Shown: in pieces, positions 1 through 10,689 of the stretch
How the letters are laid out: every line of letters begins with the position of its first letter
How positions within the stretch are numbered: position 1 is the stretch's first letter
Source of the DNA: Notolepis coatsorum
Lineage: Eukaryota > Chordata > Actinopteri > Aulopiformes > Paralepididae
DNA: 64,000 bases
NCBI GenBank assembly: GCA_963971535.1
Contig: OZ020592.1
Span: 122,028,707 to 122,092,706, forward strand
Reading direction: 5' to 3'
Program-made: the position numbers and the translations under genes
The notes under the pieces: model-generated
Databases searched by the model: none
What the model was told of the DNA's origin: nothing
Seen by the model: the letters and a program-made list of their open reading frames with translations, nothing else

Positions 1-342
1 GTTCTCATGATATCATGGCGGCGGGGGGGGGGGGCGATGTGTCGGCGCGCGGGGTGATTGACTTCGTGCCGCGGGGCGCATCTCTCCGGAGGCCGGGGAT
101 GGTTTGCGTGGTGAACACTTGGCTAAGTCGCCGGATCCTGAGATTCTCTCTTCCGATTCTTTACTCAATTCACTCCAGATTGATCCGTTCTTTTCATGTC
201 ACTTGTTTTTACCACTCTTATTAAAAGGAGCAATAGGCAACCGTAGATTTTTCACATTGAAAATGTTAAAATCCTTTAAACCGAGTTCGACGACGCCCTT
301 CCCAATCAGAGTGTATCAGGACACCTCCGAAGCCACGCCCCA
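1..342. other. Unassigned start of window, GC-rich then AT-rich
   Basis: The first ~115 bases are GC-rich with a G run; the rest is ordinary intron-like sequence. Short open frames exist, but none shows a recognisable domain or a convincing splice-site pair, and I could not tie any of it to ercc6l2. It most likely lies in an intron upstream of the exon at 1802. Confidence 0.3.
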
Positions 343-775
343 CTAGGTAGCTTTCAGGTAGCTTTCAGGTAGATATCAGGTAGCTAGCAGGTAGCTATCA
401 GGTAGCTATCGGGTAGCTTTCAGGTAGCTATCAGGTAGCTTTCAGGTAGCTATCGGGTAGCTTTCAGGTAGCTTTCAGGTAGCTATCAGGTAGCTTTCAG
501 GTAGCTAGCTAGCAGGTAGCTAGCAGGTAGCTAGCAGGTAGCTAGCAGGTAGCTAGCAGGTAGCTTTCAGGTAGCTATCAGGTAGCTATCAGGTAGCTTT
601 CAGGTAGCTTTCAGATAGCTTTCAGATAGCTAGCAATGTAGCTATCAGGTAGCTTTCAGGTAGCTAGCAGGTAGCTAGCAGGTAGCTAGCAGGTAGCTTT
701 CAGGTAGCTATCAGGTAACTATCAGGTAGCTTTCAGGTAGATATCAGGTAGCTAGTAGGTAGATATTCTTTGCAA
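343..775. repeat. 11-bp tandem satellite (GTAGCTWKCAG)
   Basis: Tandem copies of an 11-bp unit of the form GTAGCT(T/A)(T/G)CAG, with three common variants (TTTCAG, TATCAG, TAGCAG). The array resumes at 1277 after an inserted LINE fragment, so both blocks were once one array. Confidence 0.92.
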
Positions 776-1276
776 CATCTGGAAGTCTAAACAATACAGC
801 CTTAAAACCAAACTCAGGCTCTACAACAGCAATGTTAAGTCTGTCCTGCTATATGGCTCTGAGTGCTGGAGAGTAACAAAACTGGATATGAGAAAGGTTG
901 ACGTCTTCCACAATAGCTGCTTACATAGGATCTGCAACATCTTTTGGCCAAATAGAATCTCGAATGAGGAACTTTATAAGAAAACAGGCAGCTTGCATAT
1001 GTCCCTTGAGATAAGGAGACGGAGGTTAAGATGGCTCGGCCATGTATTGAGGATGCCCAATGAAAGGTTACCCAAAGTTGCCTTGAGATGGACCCCAGTT
1101 GGGAAGAGAAAGAGGGGTAGACCAAAGAACACCTGGCGAAGGACAGTGATGATGGAGCTGAAGGAGATGGGTCTTTCCTGGGACGAAGCGCAGGCCAAAG
1201 CACGAGACAGGATTCAGTGGCAGTGTATGATTGCGGCCTTATGCCCCAACCGGGACGAAGAGGATAAGTAAGTAAG
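776..1276 (+). mobile_element. 3' end of a non-LTR retrotransposon inserted in the satellite
   Basis: The plus strand encodes the C-terminal end of a LINE ORF2: LYGSECW, then a CLHRICNIFWPNRISNEEL block, RRLRWLGHVLRM, and the RGRPKNTWRR motif typical of endonuclease/reverse-transcriptase LINEs. The frame ends near 1271 and runs into a short TAAG-type tail (GATAAGTAAGTAAGTAGG), as expected for a LINE whose 3' end carries a simple repeat. It is strongly 5'-truncated: the reverse transcriptase core is missing. Both flanks carry GGTAGATAT, which could be the target duplication but could equally be satellite sequence. I do not assign a clade. Confidence 0.8.
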
Positions 1277-1465
1277 TAGGTAGATATCAGGTAGCTTTCG
1301 GGTAGCTATCGGGTAGCTTTCGGGTATCTTTCAGGTAGCTATCAGGTAGCTATCAGGTAGCTATCAGGTAGCTAGCAGGTAGCTATCATGAAGCTTTCAG
1401 GTAGCTATCAGGTAGCTAGCAGGTAGCTATCATGAAGCTTTCAGGTAGCTACCAGGTAGCTATGT
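1277..1465. repeat. 11-bp satellite, second block
   Basis: Continuation of the GTAGCTWKCAG array after the LINE fragment, with occasional variants such as ATCATGAAGCTTTCAG. From 1466 to 1801 follows plain intron sequence ending in the splice acceptor CCGCACAG. Confidence 0.9.
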
Positions 1466-1801
1466 GTTTAGCAGCAGGCCTTTTGTACGTGCGCAACTGT
1501 TATGCACATAACGAGCACGTCTGTCACTAGAGGGTTTGATAGACAGTGTTTGATTGGATGTCGTTGTTTTAGCTCCCGCCCCTTACTGGAACAAACGTCT
1601 TGTTACATTATTATTGTCTTATTATATTACAGTCGAGATATAATAAGACGTTTTAAATGTTGCCAAAAATAAGCTGCACCCTATTGATCCTTGACTATTG
1701 ATATTGACTCATTCGCTCGCTCTAGATTCATTTACCACATTCATCTTTTTTACTTTCCATGACTGATGTCTTTGTCGACATGTCTTTTTCCACCCGCACA
1801 G

Positions 1802-2933
1802 GATAATGGGGATCCTCCACTTCCTGCTGTCGACGCGCCTAAACTGAGCAACGCACCGTCCAAGGTGGCCGCGGTCCGGTTCGAGATCCCCAAACGGGGC
1901 GTGCTGGACTTCAGCAGCGAGGAGGAGGCGGACAGGCGAGGGCCCAAGAGGAAGGCCTGCGACCCGGCTGGGGGGGCTGGGAGCGGTGGTGAGCGAGGCA
2001 GCACCAACAACACCCCCCCTGGTCCACTGAGTCTCCTCCAGCACGGCTTCTCCAGGCTGCTGCTCCAGGGGTCGGGGGTGAAGGGCGCCAACGCCGGGGA
2101 CAGTAGTGAGGGAGAGTCCGGTCACGGGAGCGACTCCCTGGGGGAAGACGAAGGGACCTCGGGGAAGAAGGTCTCCAAGAGCCCCGGTGCGGATAGCGGA
2201 GGGATGCTAACTCCAAAGTCCAGGACGGACCACCGCGACGTGTCCAGGGGCTGGAGCAGGCAGGACGGAGGTAGAGACGACGGAGGTAGAGACGAGGGAA
2301 AAGAGAGATGGTCTCTGTCGGAGGAGGAGAGCGACGACGTAGGGAGGTGTAAGAAAGAAGGGATGAAGAGGAGGGGAAAGGTGGCAGAGGAGGAGGAGGA
2401 AAGCGGAGGGGGAGACTCCGGGTCGGAGGGAGGGGGAGTCGACGACGCCAGAACCGCGGTTCCCTGGGTGTACCGGTGCTACTCCGACGAGTCCGAGGAC
2501 CTGGACATCGAGGCGATGACTCGGCCCAGAGTGGAGGCTTCAAACCCACGTGGCGGAGGGGGAGGGGGCTCTGGGAGGAAGAGACTGACCGTCAGCAGCA
2601 GGAACCGAGGCAGATCCAAACGCACTGAAGACATCGAGACTTTCACCTCCTCCGACGAGGAGGAACGCGGTCCCGTGAAGAGAGGGAGGCCTGCAGGTGC
2701 CGCGGGGGGCCACTTCACGAGCCCACGGGCCGACCGACCAGGGGCCACCGGAGGGACGAACGGACGAGGCTGCGCGGGACGGGCGGACGGGCGTAAAGCG
2801 ACAGGAAAGACGGATAGAGAAGGGACCGAGAGACCGCAGGACGGGCGTAAAGCGGTGTCCTTTACAGGCCTGAAGACCCAGGCGTCCCCCGCGGCCAAAG
2901 GAGCATCTGTTGGAACCATCGATAACGTGCTAA
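1802..2933 (+). CDS. ercc6l2: ERCC6L2 internal exon, disordered acidic/basic linker
   Basis: Coding exon of a Snf2-family DNA repair translocase, ERCC6-like 2. In other vertebrates it is a nuclear factor in double-strand-break end joining and genome stability. This exon holds no catalytic motif; it is a long, probably disordered linker. It starts after acceptor CGCACAG with codons D-N-G-D-P and reads VRFEIPKRGVLDFSSEEEAD, then Ser/Glu/Asp and Gly/Arg/Lys-rich stretches. It ends in TIDNVL at a GTAAGG donor (2934). The exon is 1132 bp, leaving phase 1, which fits the acceptor at 10483; the alternative GT at 2939 does not fit. The frame stays open to a stop at 2945-2947, inside the intron. Identification rests on the downstream exons, which are much better conserved; this linker alone would not be recognisable. 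Confidence 0.8.
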
Positions 2934-2941
2934 GTAAGGTG

Positions 2942-2971
2942 CAATGATGATGATGATGATGATGATGATGA
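2942..2971. repeat. (ATG)n microsatellite next to splice donor
   Basis: About nine ATG/GAT units start eight bases inside intron 1, directly after the GTAAGGTG donor. Confidence 0.9.
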
Positions 2972-3051
2972 AGGAAGGTATCCAATGGAGCTTTTGTTTA
3001 CGTTCACGTTTCCACCCAAATAGACAATAGAACAATAGAAAATATAAGTAA

Positions 3052-3297
3052 ATGGTGCATTTATATAGCAGCTTTTATCCAAAGCGCTTTACAATTTGTT
3101 CCTCACATTTTTACCCATTCACTCACACATTCACACACCCGACGGCGGAGGCAACCATGCAAGGTTGCCGACCTGCACATCGGGAGCAATTAGGCTCAAG
3201 GACACATCGACACGCTGCCCGGGAGGAGTGGGAATCGAACCGGGAACCTTACGACTACCAGACGACCGCTCTACCTCCTGAGCCACTGTCGCCCCTA
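3052..3297 (-). mobile_element. V-SINE-type tRNA-derived SINE
   Basis: On the minus strand this reads as a tRNA-like head (TGGCTCAGGAGGTAGAGCGG as A box region, GGTTCGATTCC as B box), then a central domain with GTGTCCTTGAGCC and AATTGCTCC, and a tail ending AAGCGCTTTGGATAAAAGC...TATAAATGCACC. The head, central domain and LINE-like tail are the layout of teleost V-SINEs. The same family occurs in plus orientation at 11262. Confidence 0.85.
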
Positions 3298-3639
3298 ATA
3301 GTTTTATATTGTTGTTTTCCTACCTCGTGTAAGCTTTACAAAGTCAACTTTTGCCATTTGCTTTACTCTCACAATGTTTACATCCCATCTGTGTTAAGTT
3401 TCAGTTTCGTGACCAGACAGGATTTTATCAAGACTCGTCTGTCATATGAAGAATAGAAGAAATAGAAATACTCCTTCTCAATGGTATTGTCACAGGCAGG
3501 GGATTTGGAATTTTAAGCGGCAGTTTAAAAAAAGGAAAAAACGCTGATGTTAGCCCAAACTAGGTTAGCGTTGTGGATCAGGTCACCAAAGTGATTTAGG
3601 GTTATACGGCCTTTTAGAAATTGGAACGTTAACAAATCA
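3298..3639. other. Intron sequence without recognised features
   Basis: AT-rich intron 1 sequence between the SINE and the LINE 3' end. I see no gene, repeat array or terminal repeats here. Confidence 0.5.
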
Positions 3640-4075
3640 TAAACTCCTTTGGTGAAAGCAATTTTCTCATAAACCCCACATGCAGCATCAAGGACAAGAT
3701 GACTGGTAAACGGGAAAGGAAAAGGCTGTCAATTCTGTTCTGTAAATGTGCCTGTTTTGGCCAGCTGGCTAATTCACAACTGTAGTCCTTTTGGCAAGAT
3801 GTTAAGATAAAACCATACACCTAAAACAGAAGCATTACAAGTTAAACACAATATTGACAACACAATCGAACATAATAGTAAAAGCAATAACAAAATACAC
3901 AATGAACTGATTAAAAGTGATCACATGTTTGATTTGTCAATAGCCAGGTCCTGAGTTGTTTTGTAAAGGTGTGGTAGGTAGCACAGTGTCTTATTTCAGT
4001 TGGTAGGATGTTCCAGAACTGAGTGGCTCTGACTGCAAAACAGGACTGACTGAAGGAGCTGGACCTAAACGTCAC
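3640..4075 (-). mobile_element. 3' end of a LINE (ORF2 tail plus 3' UTR)
   Basis: On the minus strand the coding tail reads FAVRATQFWNILPTEIRHC...FTKQLRTWLLTNQT and stops at 3911. A WN-LP-IR motif followed by a basic helix is common at the end of CR1/L2-group ORF2 proteins. The following 3' UTR contains TTTTATCTTAACATCTTGCC and GGACTACAG, sequence widely seen at teleost LINE 3' ends. The reverse transcriptase is missing: immediately upstream in frame lies the 42-bp minisatellite, which extends this same reading frame. Confidence 0.7.
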
Positions 4076-5032
4076 AGTACAGTCCCCTCTCTGGGTAGAG
4101 CTGGACCTAAACGGCACAGTACAGTCCCCTCTCTGGGTAGATCTGGACCTAATCGGCACAGTACAGTCCCCTCTCTGGGTAGAGCTGGACCTAAACGGCA
4201 CAGTACAGTCCCCTCTCTGGGTAGATCTGGACCTAATCGGCACAGTACAGTCCCCTCTCTGGGTAGAGCTGGACCTAAACGTCACAGTACAGTCCCCTCT
4301 CTGGGTTGATCTGGACCTAATCGGCACAGTGCAGTCCCCTCTCTGGGTAGATCTGGACCTAAACGGCACAGTACAGTCCCCTCTCTGGGTAGAGCTGGAC
4401 CTAAACGTCACAGTACAGTCCCCTCTCTGGGTAGATCTGGACCTAATCGGCACAGTACAGTCCCCTCTCTGGGTAGATCTGGACCTAAACGGCACAGTAC
4501 AGTCCCCTCTCTGGGTAGAGCTGGACCTAAACGGCACAGTACAGTCCCCTCTCTGGGTAGAGCTGGACCTAAACGGCACAGTACAGTCCCGTCTCTGGGT
4601 AGAGCTGGACCTAAACGGCACAGTGCAGTCCCCTCTCTGGGTAGAGCTGGACCTAAACGGCACAGTACAGTCCCCTCTCTGGGTAGATCTGGACCTAATC
4701 GGCACAGTACAGTCCCCTCTCTGGGTAGAGCTGGACCTAAACGGCACAGTGCAGTCCCCTCTCTGGGTAGAGCTGGACCTAAACGGCACAGTACAGTCCC
4801 CTCTCTGGGTAGAGCTGGACCTAAACGTCACAGTGCAGTCCCCTCTCTGGGTAGATCTGGACCTAAACGGCACAGTACAGTCCCCTCTCTGGGTAGATCT
4901 GGACCTAAAGGGCACAGTTCAGTCCCCTCTCTGGGTAGAGCTGGACCTAAAGGGCACAGTGCAGTCCCCTCTCTGGGTAGATCTGGACCTAAACGGCACA
5001 GTACAGTCCCCTCTCTGGGTAGATCTTGTGGA
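4076..5032. repeat. 42-bp minisatellite, in frame with a LINE tail
   Basis: About 23 copies of a 42-bp unit (ACAGTACAGTCCCCTCTCTG, then GGTAGAGCTGGACCTAAACGG). The unit length is a multiple of three and neither strand contains a stop, so a 334-residue minus-strand frame of FRSSSTQRGDCTVP units and a 237-residue plus-strand frame both appear. These are repeat artefacts, not genes. The minus frame runs directly into the LINE ORF2 tail at 3911-4075, so the array probably grew from that coding end. Confidence 0.93.
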
Positions 5033-5194
5033 CCTGTTATGAGATGTTTTTTTGTTTGACAAAAGTACTGAGAGGTGGAGGGGCCTTGCCATTTAAAATA
5101 TTGAACAGTAGGTAGGTGTCAAGTGTATTCTGTCAGGTTTTCACAGATGAGGATTCTGTACTTGCTGAGGATGTGACAGTGGTGGTATATGTCA

Positions 5195-6575
5195 ACATCT
5201 GAAGATGTCTAGCCGGTCTGACTGCTGAAGATGTCTAGCTGGTCTGACTGCTGAAGATGTCTAGCTGGTCTGACTGCTGAAGATGTCTAGCCGGTCTGAC
5301 TGCTGAAGATGTCTAGCTGGTCTGACTGCTGAAGATGTCTAGTCAGACTGACTGCTGAAGATGTCTAGCCGGTCTGACTGCTGAAGATGTCTAGTCAGAC
5401 TGACTGCTGAAGATGTCTAGTCAGACTGACTGCTGAAGATGTCTAGTCAGACTGACTGCTGAAGATGTCTAGTCAGACTGACTGACTGCTGAAGATATCT
5501 AGCCGGTCTGACTGCTGAAGATGTCTAGTCAGACTGACTGCTGTAGATGTCTAGTCAGACTGACTGCTGTAGATGTCTAGTCAGACTGACTGCTGTAGAT
5601 GTCTAGTCAGACTGACTGCTGAAGATGTCTAGCCGGTCTGACTGCTGAAGATGTCTAGTCAGACTGACTGCTGAAGATGTCTAGCCGGTCTGACTGCTGA
5701 AGATGTCTAGTCAGACTGACTGCTGTAGATGTCTAGTCAGACTGACTGCTGAAGATGTCTAGCCGGTCTGACTGCTGAAGATGTCTAGTCAGACTGACTG
5801 CTGAAGATGTCTAGCCGGTCTGACTGCTGAAGATGTCTAGTCAGACTGACTGCTGAAGATGTCTAGCCGGTCTGACTGCTGAAGATGTCTAGTCAGACTG
5901 ACTGACTGCTGAAGATGTCTAGTCAGACTGACTGCTGAAGATGTCTAGTCAGACTGACTGCTGTAGATGTCTAGTCAGACTGACTGCTGAAGATGTCTAG
6001 TCAGACTGACTGACTGCTGTAGATGTCTAGTCAGACTGACTGCTGTAGATGTCTAGCCGGTCTGACTGACTGCTGTAGATGTCTAGCCGGTCTGACTGCT
6101 GTAGATGTCTAGTCAGACTGACTGCTGAAGATGTCTAGCGTCTAGTCAGACTGACTGACTGCTGAAGATGTCTAGTCAGACTGACTGCTGAAGATGTCTA
6201 GTCAGACTGACTGCTGTAGATGTCTAGTCAGACTGACTGCTGAAGATGTCTAGCCGGTCTGACTGCTGAAGATGTCTAGTCAGACTGACTGCTGAAGATG
6301 TCTAGTCAGACTGACTGCTGTAGATGTCTAGCCGGTCTGACTGCTGAAGATGTCTAGTCAGACTGACTGCTGAGGATGTCTAGTCAGACTGACTGACTGC
6401 TGTAGATGTCTAGTCAGACTGACTGCTGTAGATGTCTAGCCGGTCTGACTGACTGCTGTAGATGTCTAGCCGGTCTGACTGCTGTAGATGTCTAGCCGGT
6501 CTGACTGACTGCTGTAGATGTCTAGCCGTTCTGACTGCTGAAGATGTTTAGCCGGACTGACTGCTGAAGATGTCT
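5195..6575. repeat. 26-bp minisatellite (GATGTCTAGTCAGACTGACT...)
   Basis: About 52 copies of a 26-bp unit, GATGTCTAGTCAGACTGACT plus GCTGAA, alternating with a second form containing CCGGTCTG in place of TCAGACTG. Some units carry an extra GACT. The two forms are interspersed, a sign of higher-order shuffling. Confidence 0.93.
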
Positions 6576-6838
6576 AGCCCTCCGCTGGCAGCCGCCACAC
6601 GTGTGTTTTCACAGTGTATTAATAATAATGACCTGGAGGTAATTAATACGGGGTGTTCTGTAGCCAACACGCACAGTGCCAATGGAAAAGCCATGTCATC
6701 TCGGGCTCAGAGACTCGAGCTGAGATTTTATTATTATGAGTTGCCTTCGAGTGAAGATGTCTGACTACACACTAGACAACAGCTGGATGTGGGTTTTGGT
6801 TTCGTCCGTGCCATTTTGTGGTCGTCGTGCTTTAAAAA
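6576..6838. other. Intron sequence without recognised features
   Basis: Single-copy-looking sequence between the minisatellite and the next LINE end. No frame or repeat stands out. Confidence 0.4.
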
Positions 6839-7482
6839 AGAATATATATAAATCAGTTTATTCAAAAAAAATTATTTACAAACTTTATAAAAAATGAATA
6901 GAACATTTAACAAAAACACCCACAAACCCCCACTTCCCCAGCTCTGATGTTCCCCTCCCAGCATCCCCCTCCCACCCCCTCCCAATCCCAGGACACCAGC
7001 CCCCCCACATCCCTAAAACACGAAAAAGGAAAACAACATTGAGCATGAAAGAAAATCACAAATAATAAATAACACTACAGTGCGAACAAACAAATAAGAC
7101 AATAAACCAAAATAATTTGCTCAGGCCTAAATTAGTTGTTTGTGGGTAACGTGAATTCATGTTTTTTTTTATTGTTCCTCTTATTTTAATTGTATTACTA
7201 ATTACATTCTGTATTTGTATCCGCTTGTATTGTTTTCTTGTGAGGACCCCAGGAAGACTAGCGGTCATTAAATTGGCAGCTAACAGGCATCCCAATGAAA
7301 CAAAAACATAAACAGCACTCTGCTATTATCTGCGTGGCTGATAAATGATCTCCAAGCGTTATCAAACTTGGCTAAAGATCCTTTCAATGAGAACCTTATT
7401 TGTTCTAGTTTTAGAGCCTGTAGGACCCCCTTCATCTGCTGTGTGTAGGTGAGGAGACATACTTCCACTTCAGTATTAAACA
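6839..7482 (-). mobile_element. 5'-truncated L1/Tx1-like LINE, 3' end
   Basis: The minus strand encodes the last residues of an L1-type ORF2 (QALKLEQIRFSLKGSLAKFD, stop at 7280), closely related to LERIRFSLKGSLETFH at 23520-23565 in the full LINE of this window. A 3' UTR follows with a strongly G-rich block (C-rich on plus, 6923-7012) and an A-rich end (T/A-rich on plus near 6840-6870). Only about 640 bp of the element remain. Confidence 0.82.
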
Positions 7483-7860
7483 TCTAGAGAGAAGAGAGAG
7501 AGAAGATAGGGGAGAGAGGAGGAGAGGGAGGAGAAGAGAGAGGAAGAGGAGAAGAGGGAAGAGAGGAGAGAGAAGAAGAGGGGAGAGGAAGAGAGGAGAG
7601 AGAGGAAGAGGAGGAGAGGGAGGAGAAGAGAGAGGAGAGAGAGAAGAAGAGAGGGGAGAGGAAGAGGATGAGAGAGGAGGAGAGAGAGGAAGAGAGGAGA
7701 GAGAGAAGAGAGGGGAGATAGGAGGATAGAAAGGAAGAGGAGGATACGAAATGAGAGGAGGAAGAGAGGAGGAGAGTGAGGAAGAGAGGAGAGAGAAGAG
7801 CGAGGAAGAGGAGAAGAGAGGAGGAGAGAGAAGACAGAGGAGGAGAGGGAGGAGAAGGCC
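7483..7860. repeat. GA-rich polypurine tract
   Basis: Almost pure purine on the plus strand (GAGAGAGGAGGAAGAGGAG-like). Open frames on the minus strand that read as Ser/Leu/Pro runs are low-complexity artefacts. From 7861 to 8414 follows ordinary intron sequence with a short TG-rich stretch near 8050-8100. Confidence 0.9.
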
Positions 7861-8414
7861 ACTGCAGTTCATATCTCCCTGGGTGTTCCATTTCCCTTTC
7901 TTTTTACTTTAACAACATGAGAGAGACAATTATTCCAATTCACAGATTTTAATTCGAAGGCCATTATCTGACACTCGTGCAATCATGACTCGAACTCCAA
8001 CCATGTCTGTAATATATACAACATGTGTGTGAAATTGTGAATGTATACATGTGTATATGTCTCTGTGTGTATGTAGGTGTGTGTGTGGGTATGTTTGTTT
8101 ATTATGGATATGCGATGCGGAGGTGAGTGGGAGGGTGGACAGGGTGTGGCGGGGATTAGATCTAGACGATTGTATTATTGTATTGTACATTATTGTGACC
8201 GTGGATCTGTTACTACGTGCACATCTGCCACCTCGCTGCTTCCATTGACGGACAACTGGTTAGATTTCGAGGAAGAGTAACAGCTGCAGAATTCGAGAAC
8301 TAGTATTAGGAATGTCTGACTACAGTGTGTCTGACTCTCAACCACCAAAACCTGCACACGTATCATGCCAGTTAGGGTACCTTGTGTGTACTGTTTACGC
8401 TTATCCATAGTATA

Positions 8415-8600
8415 TTAACATTTACATTTAGTCATTTAGCTGACGCTTTTATCCAAAGCGACTTACAGGTTCTGTACGACAAGTCATCAGGAAGGGCACA
8501 ACTCTATCAGCTGAGTAACAATGTTCATCAAAGTGTTGAGTGCTACAGTGTAGGTTAGTATATTAGGACAAGTGCATGACAGTAAGGTTAGTTAGAACTA
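8415..8600. mobile_element. SINE/LINE2-type 3' tail fragment
   Basis: Contains TTACATTTAGTCATTTAGCT, GACGCTTTTATCCAAAGCGA and CTTACAGG, a motif block shared by many teleost SINE and L2 3' ends (HE1-like). Boundaries are approximate. Confidence 0.6.
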
Positions 8601-8625
8601 ACTAGAAATAGTACTTTAACTCTCT

Positions 8626-9694
8626 CAGCGGTTCTCAACAGGGGTGCCGCGGCACCTGGGGTGCCGCAGAGAGCTGCAAGGGGTGCCTTGAGATACATTT
8701 TTTATTTATTTTTTTATTCTTTTTGGATTACAGAAAATTGTCTGTTGCAGCTGCACTGTTTTCCATGAAAATACCATATTTGGATAAGTTTGACCAGTTC
8801 TCAAAATCTGAAAATCATTATTTAATAAAACACAGAAAAGGATCACCAAGTTACTCTGGATAAAAAAAAACTTTACAGACAACATTGAGACAAAGCTTCC
8901 TGACACATCTCCATCCAAACTCTTGGAAGAACTCATTGAAATCTCATCTGATACCACCTGGAGAGCTAGTTTCAGAGTGTGGTGCTGAGTACCAAGTATC
9001 TCATGATGCAGCAGTTAAGGTGTTGATACCATTCAGCACCACATATCTGTGTGAAGCTGGCTTTTCATCCATGACAGCTCTGAAAACAAAATATAGGGCC
9101 AAGTTGAGCCTTGAGGATGACATGCGTGTTGCCTTGTCAAAGATCTCCCCACGTATTGACCGTATTATTAGCCAGCAGCAGACCTCGCATTGAGCTAGAA
9201 ATGTCCACTGAGTGAACAAGTGCTTATTTTCTGTATTTATTTATATTTTTTGAGAAATGGTAACTTGGTGATCCTTTTCTGTATTTAAAAAAAAAGACAT
9301 GATTTTCAGTTTTTGAGAAATGGTCACACTTATCCAAATATGCTATTTTTATGGAAAAGTGTGCAGCTGCAACAGATAGCACTTTAGTGATACTTTTCTG
9401 TAATTTTATTTAAAGAAATATGCTATTTGATTTACTACTACAAGCAGTGTAATGTCAACAGTACTAAGCCATTTAGACCTGAAACACCTGTTAATAATGC
9501 AGTATATAGCCTGCATATACACACATATGTGTTTCCCGGTTTCTTAAATAAACATTATTTTGAAAGCAAGCACTTTTGTCATCATTGTAGCAAAAAAGAC
9601 AGGACCGGAAAAGTCTTTATCGTATGTAGGGGTGCCCTGGAATATTTTATTGAACACAGGGGTGCCTTGGCAGCAGAAAGGTTGAGAACCCCTT
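8626..9694 (+). mobile_element. hAT-derived element with hATC dimerisation segment
   Basis: Degenerate terminal inverted repeats: CAGCGGTTCTCAAC at the left, GTTGAGAACCCCTT at the right. No target duplication remains, so the element is old. Inside is a stretch encoding the C-terminal hAT dimerisation region: VLIPFSTTYLCEAGFSSMTA, then LKTKYRAKLSLEDDMRVALS (frame 8885-9193, stop after QQQTSH), of the ZBED5/FAM200-like type. The zinc finger and catalytic domain are absent, so it is non-autonomous. Two internal segments (about 8735-8856 and 9236-9415) are inverted copies of one another around the coding piece. Confidence 0.75.
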
Positions 9695-10426
9695 ATATAC
9701 ATATAACATACCGAGTTATCATTTAACCCAATTCGTTTTTTTTTTAATGTTGAAAATAGAATGAATTTTCCAAATTTCAGGTTCCGAATCAGACATAATC
9801 CTCAATGGGACTTTTCATTATGTGTCTTTAGGAAATATATTGCTTTTATGTATTCCATGGTATTTGTTAAACATTGAGGAAGGAAATCAAAGAGACTACT
9901 GCTCAAGTTTAATGTGGGAAACAAGAATCAACATTCTATTATTGACTATCTACTATCAGTTAGTTGGTGACTGAAACTATATAGTATATATTATTCAGAT
10001 TCAAATTCTTTATTGCCTGTATTTATTGTAATGTATAATATAACAAATAGGGTGCACAGACCCTCATCTGTACCTTTGTTCACACTGTTTTTTGTCTCAT
10101 ATTTCAATATTCAGTTAAATATAGCGTTTACACTGTTTATCTTTCTCATATTTTATATTCAGATACCATTTTATTGCCTATATTTATCTCTTTCTATTAT
10201 TACCCTGTCCATACCTGTACTTCTCCTCCCCCCTCCCCCTATGACCCCCGAATAAATACAAAAATTATGAATTGCTCTAGATTTACAGGGGATTTAATCG
10301 ATTTACGGTCTATTCAGATTTACAGATATCTGAATGTTATGTTAGAAACGTTTTGTGGATAATTCTATGAATAACGGATATGAGTCTATTCACATTGTTT
10401 ACATTTTCATGTAAAAGCTAATGTTT

Positions 10427-10427
<1 letters not shown>
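9695..10427. other. AT-rich intron 1 end
   Basis: AT-rich, with no recognisable gene or clear repeat. It contains TTCAAATTCTTTATTGCC-like sequence that may be an old LINE tail, but I cannot place it. Confidence 0.35.

Positions 10428-10478
<51 letters not shown>
10428..10478 (+). repeat. (GT)n microsatellite just upstream of a splice acceptor
   Basis: About 25 GT units ending five bases before the acceptor of the next ercc6l2 exon (TTAAAG at 10478-10483). It takes the place of a normal polypyrimidine tract. Confidence 0.95.
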
Positions 10479-10480
<2 letters not shown>

Positions 10481-10483
10481 AAG

Positions 10484-10638
10484 GCGGAGTCACAGAGGTG
10501 GTGTATACGCACTCCAACCAGCGCGTTGTGGGCGGGAGCAGGGCCGAGGAGCGAATCAGCAGAGCCGCTCTCAGAGACGTGTTTGAACGGAAAATGTACT
10601 CTCAGCTCCCAGCCAATCATCTTCTGGGAACCCAAGAG
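10484..10638 (+). CDS. ercc6l2: ERCC6L2 conserved exon (YTHSNQ...SQLPAN)
   Basis: This is the clearest family match in the window: EVVYTHSNQRVVGGSRAE, then ERISRAALRDVFERKMYSQL and PAN, which corresponds to the conserved HSNQ-V-GSS-AE ... DVFE-K-FSQLPAN block in the C-terminal half of vertebrate ERCC6L2. Using the acceptor at 10483, the first two bases complete a Ser codon with the last base of the previous exon, giving 52 codons and a phase-0 end at CAAGAG before donor GTAACC (10639). A second AG at 10495 would keep frame and shorten the exon by four residues, so NAGNAG-like alternative use is possible. The segment lies outside the Snf2 ATPase; its exact role is not established. Confidence 0.9.
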
Positions 10639-10689
10639 GTAACCTTTTGACCAATGGCGTCGTGCAGTGTTAGTCGAGACATAAATGGG

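Noticed and set aside
1911-2549. Minus-strand frame opposite the first ercc6l2 exon
   Set aside because: Compositional shadow of a GC-rich exon; no motif.
2934-2947. Stop codon at 2945 as the end of a gene
   Set aside because: It lies behind a GTAAGG donor, and the next exon continues ERCC6L2 in the matching phase.
4329-5042. 237-residue plus-strand frame of QSPLWVDLDLNGTV repeats
   Set aside because: Reverse side of the 42-bp minisatellite; the minus frame is the one continuous with a LINE tail.
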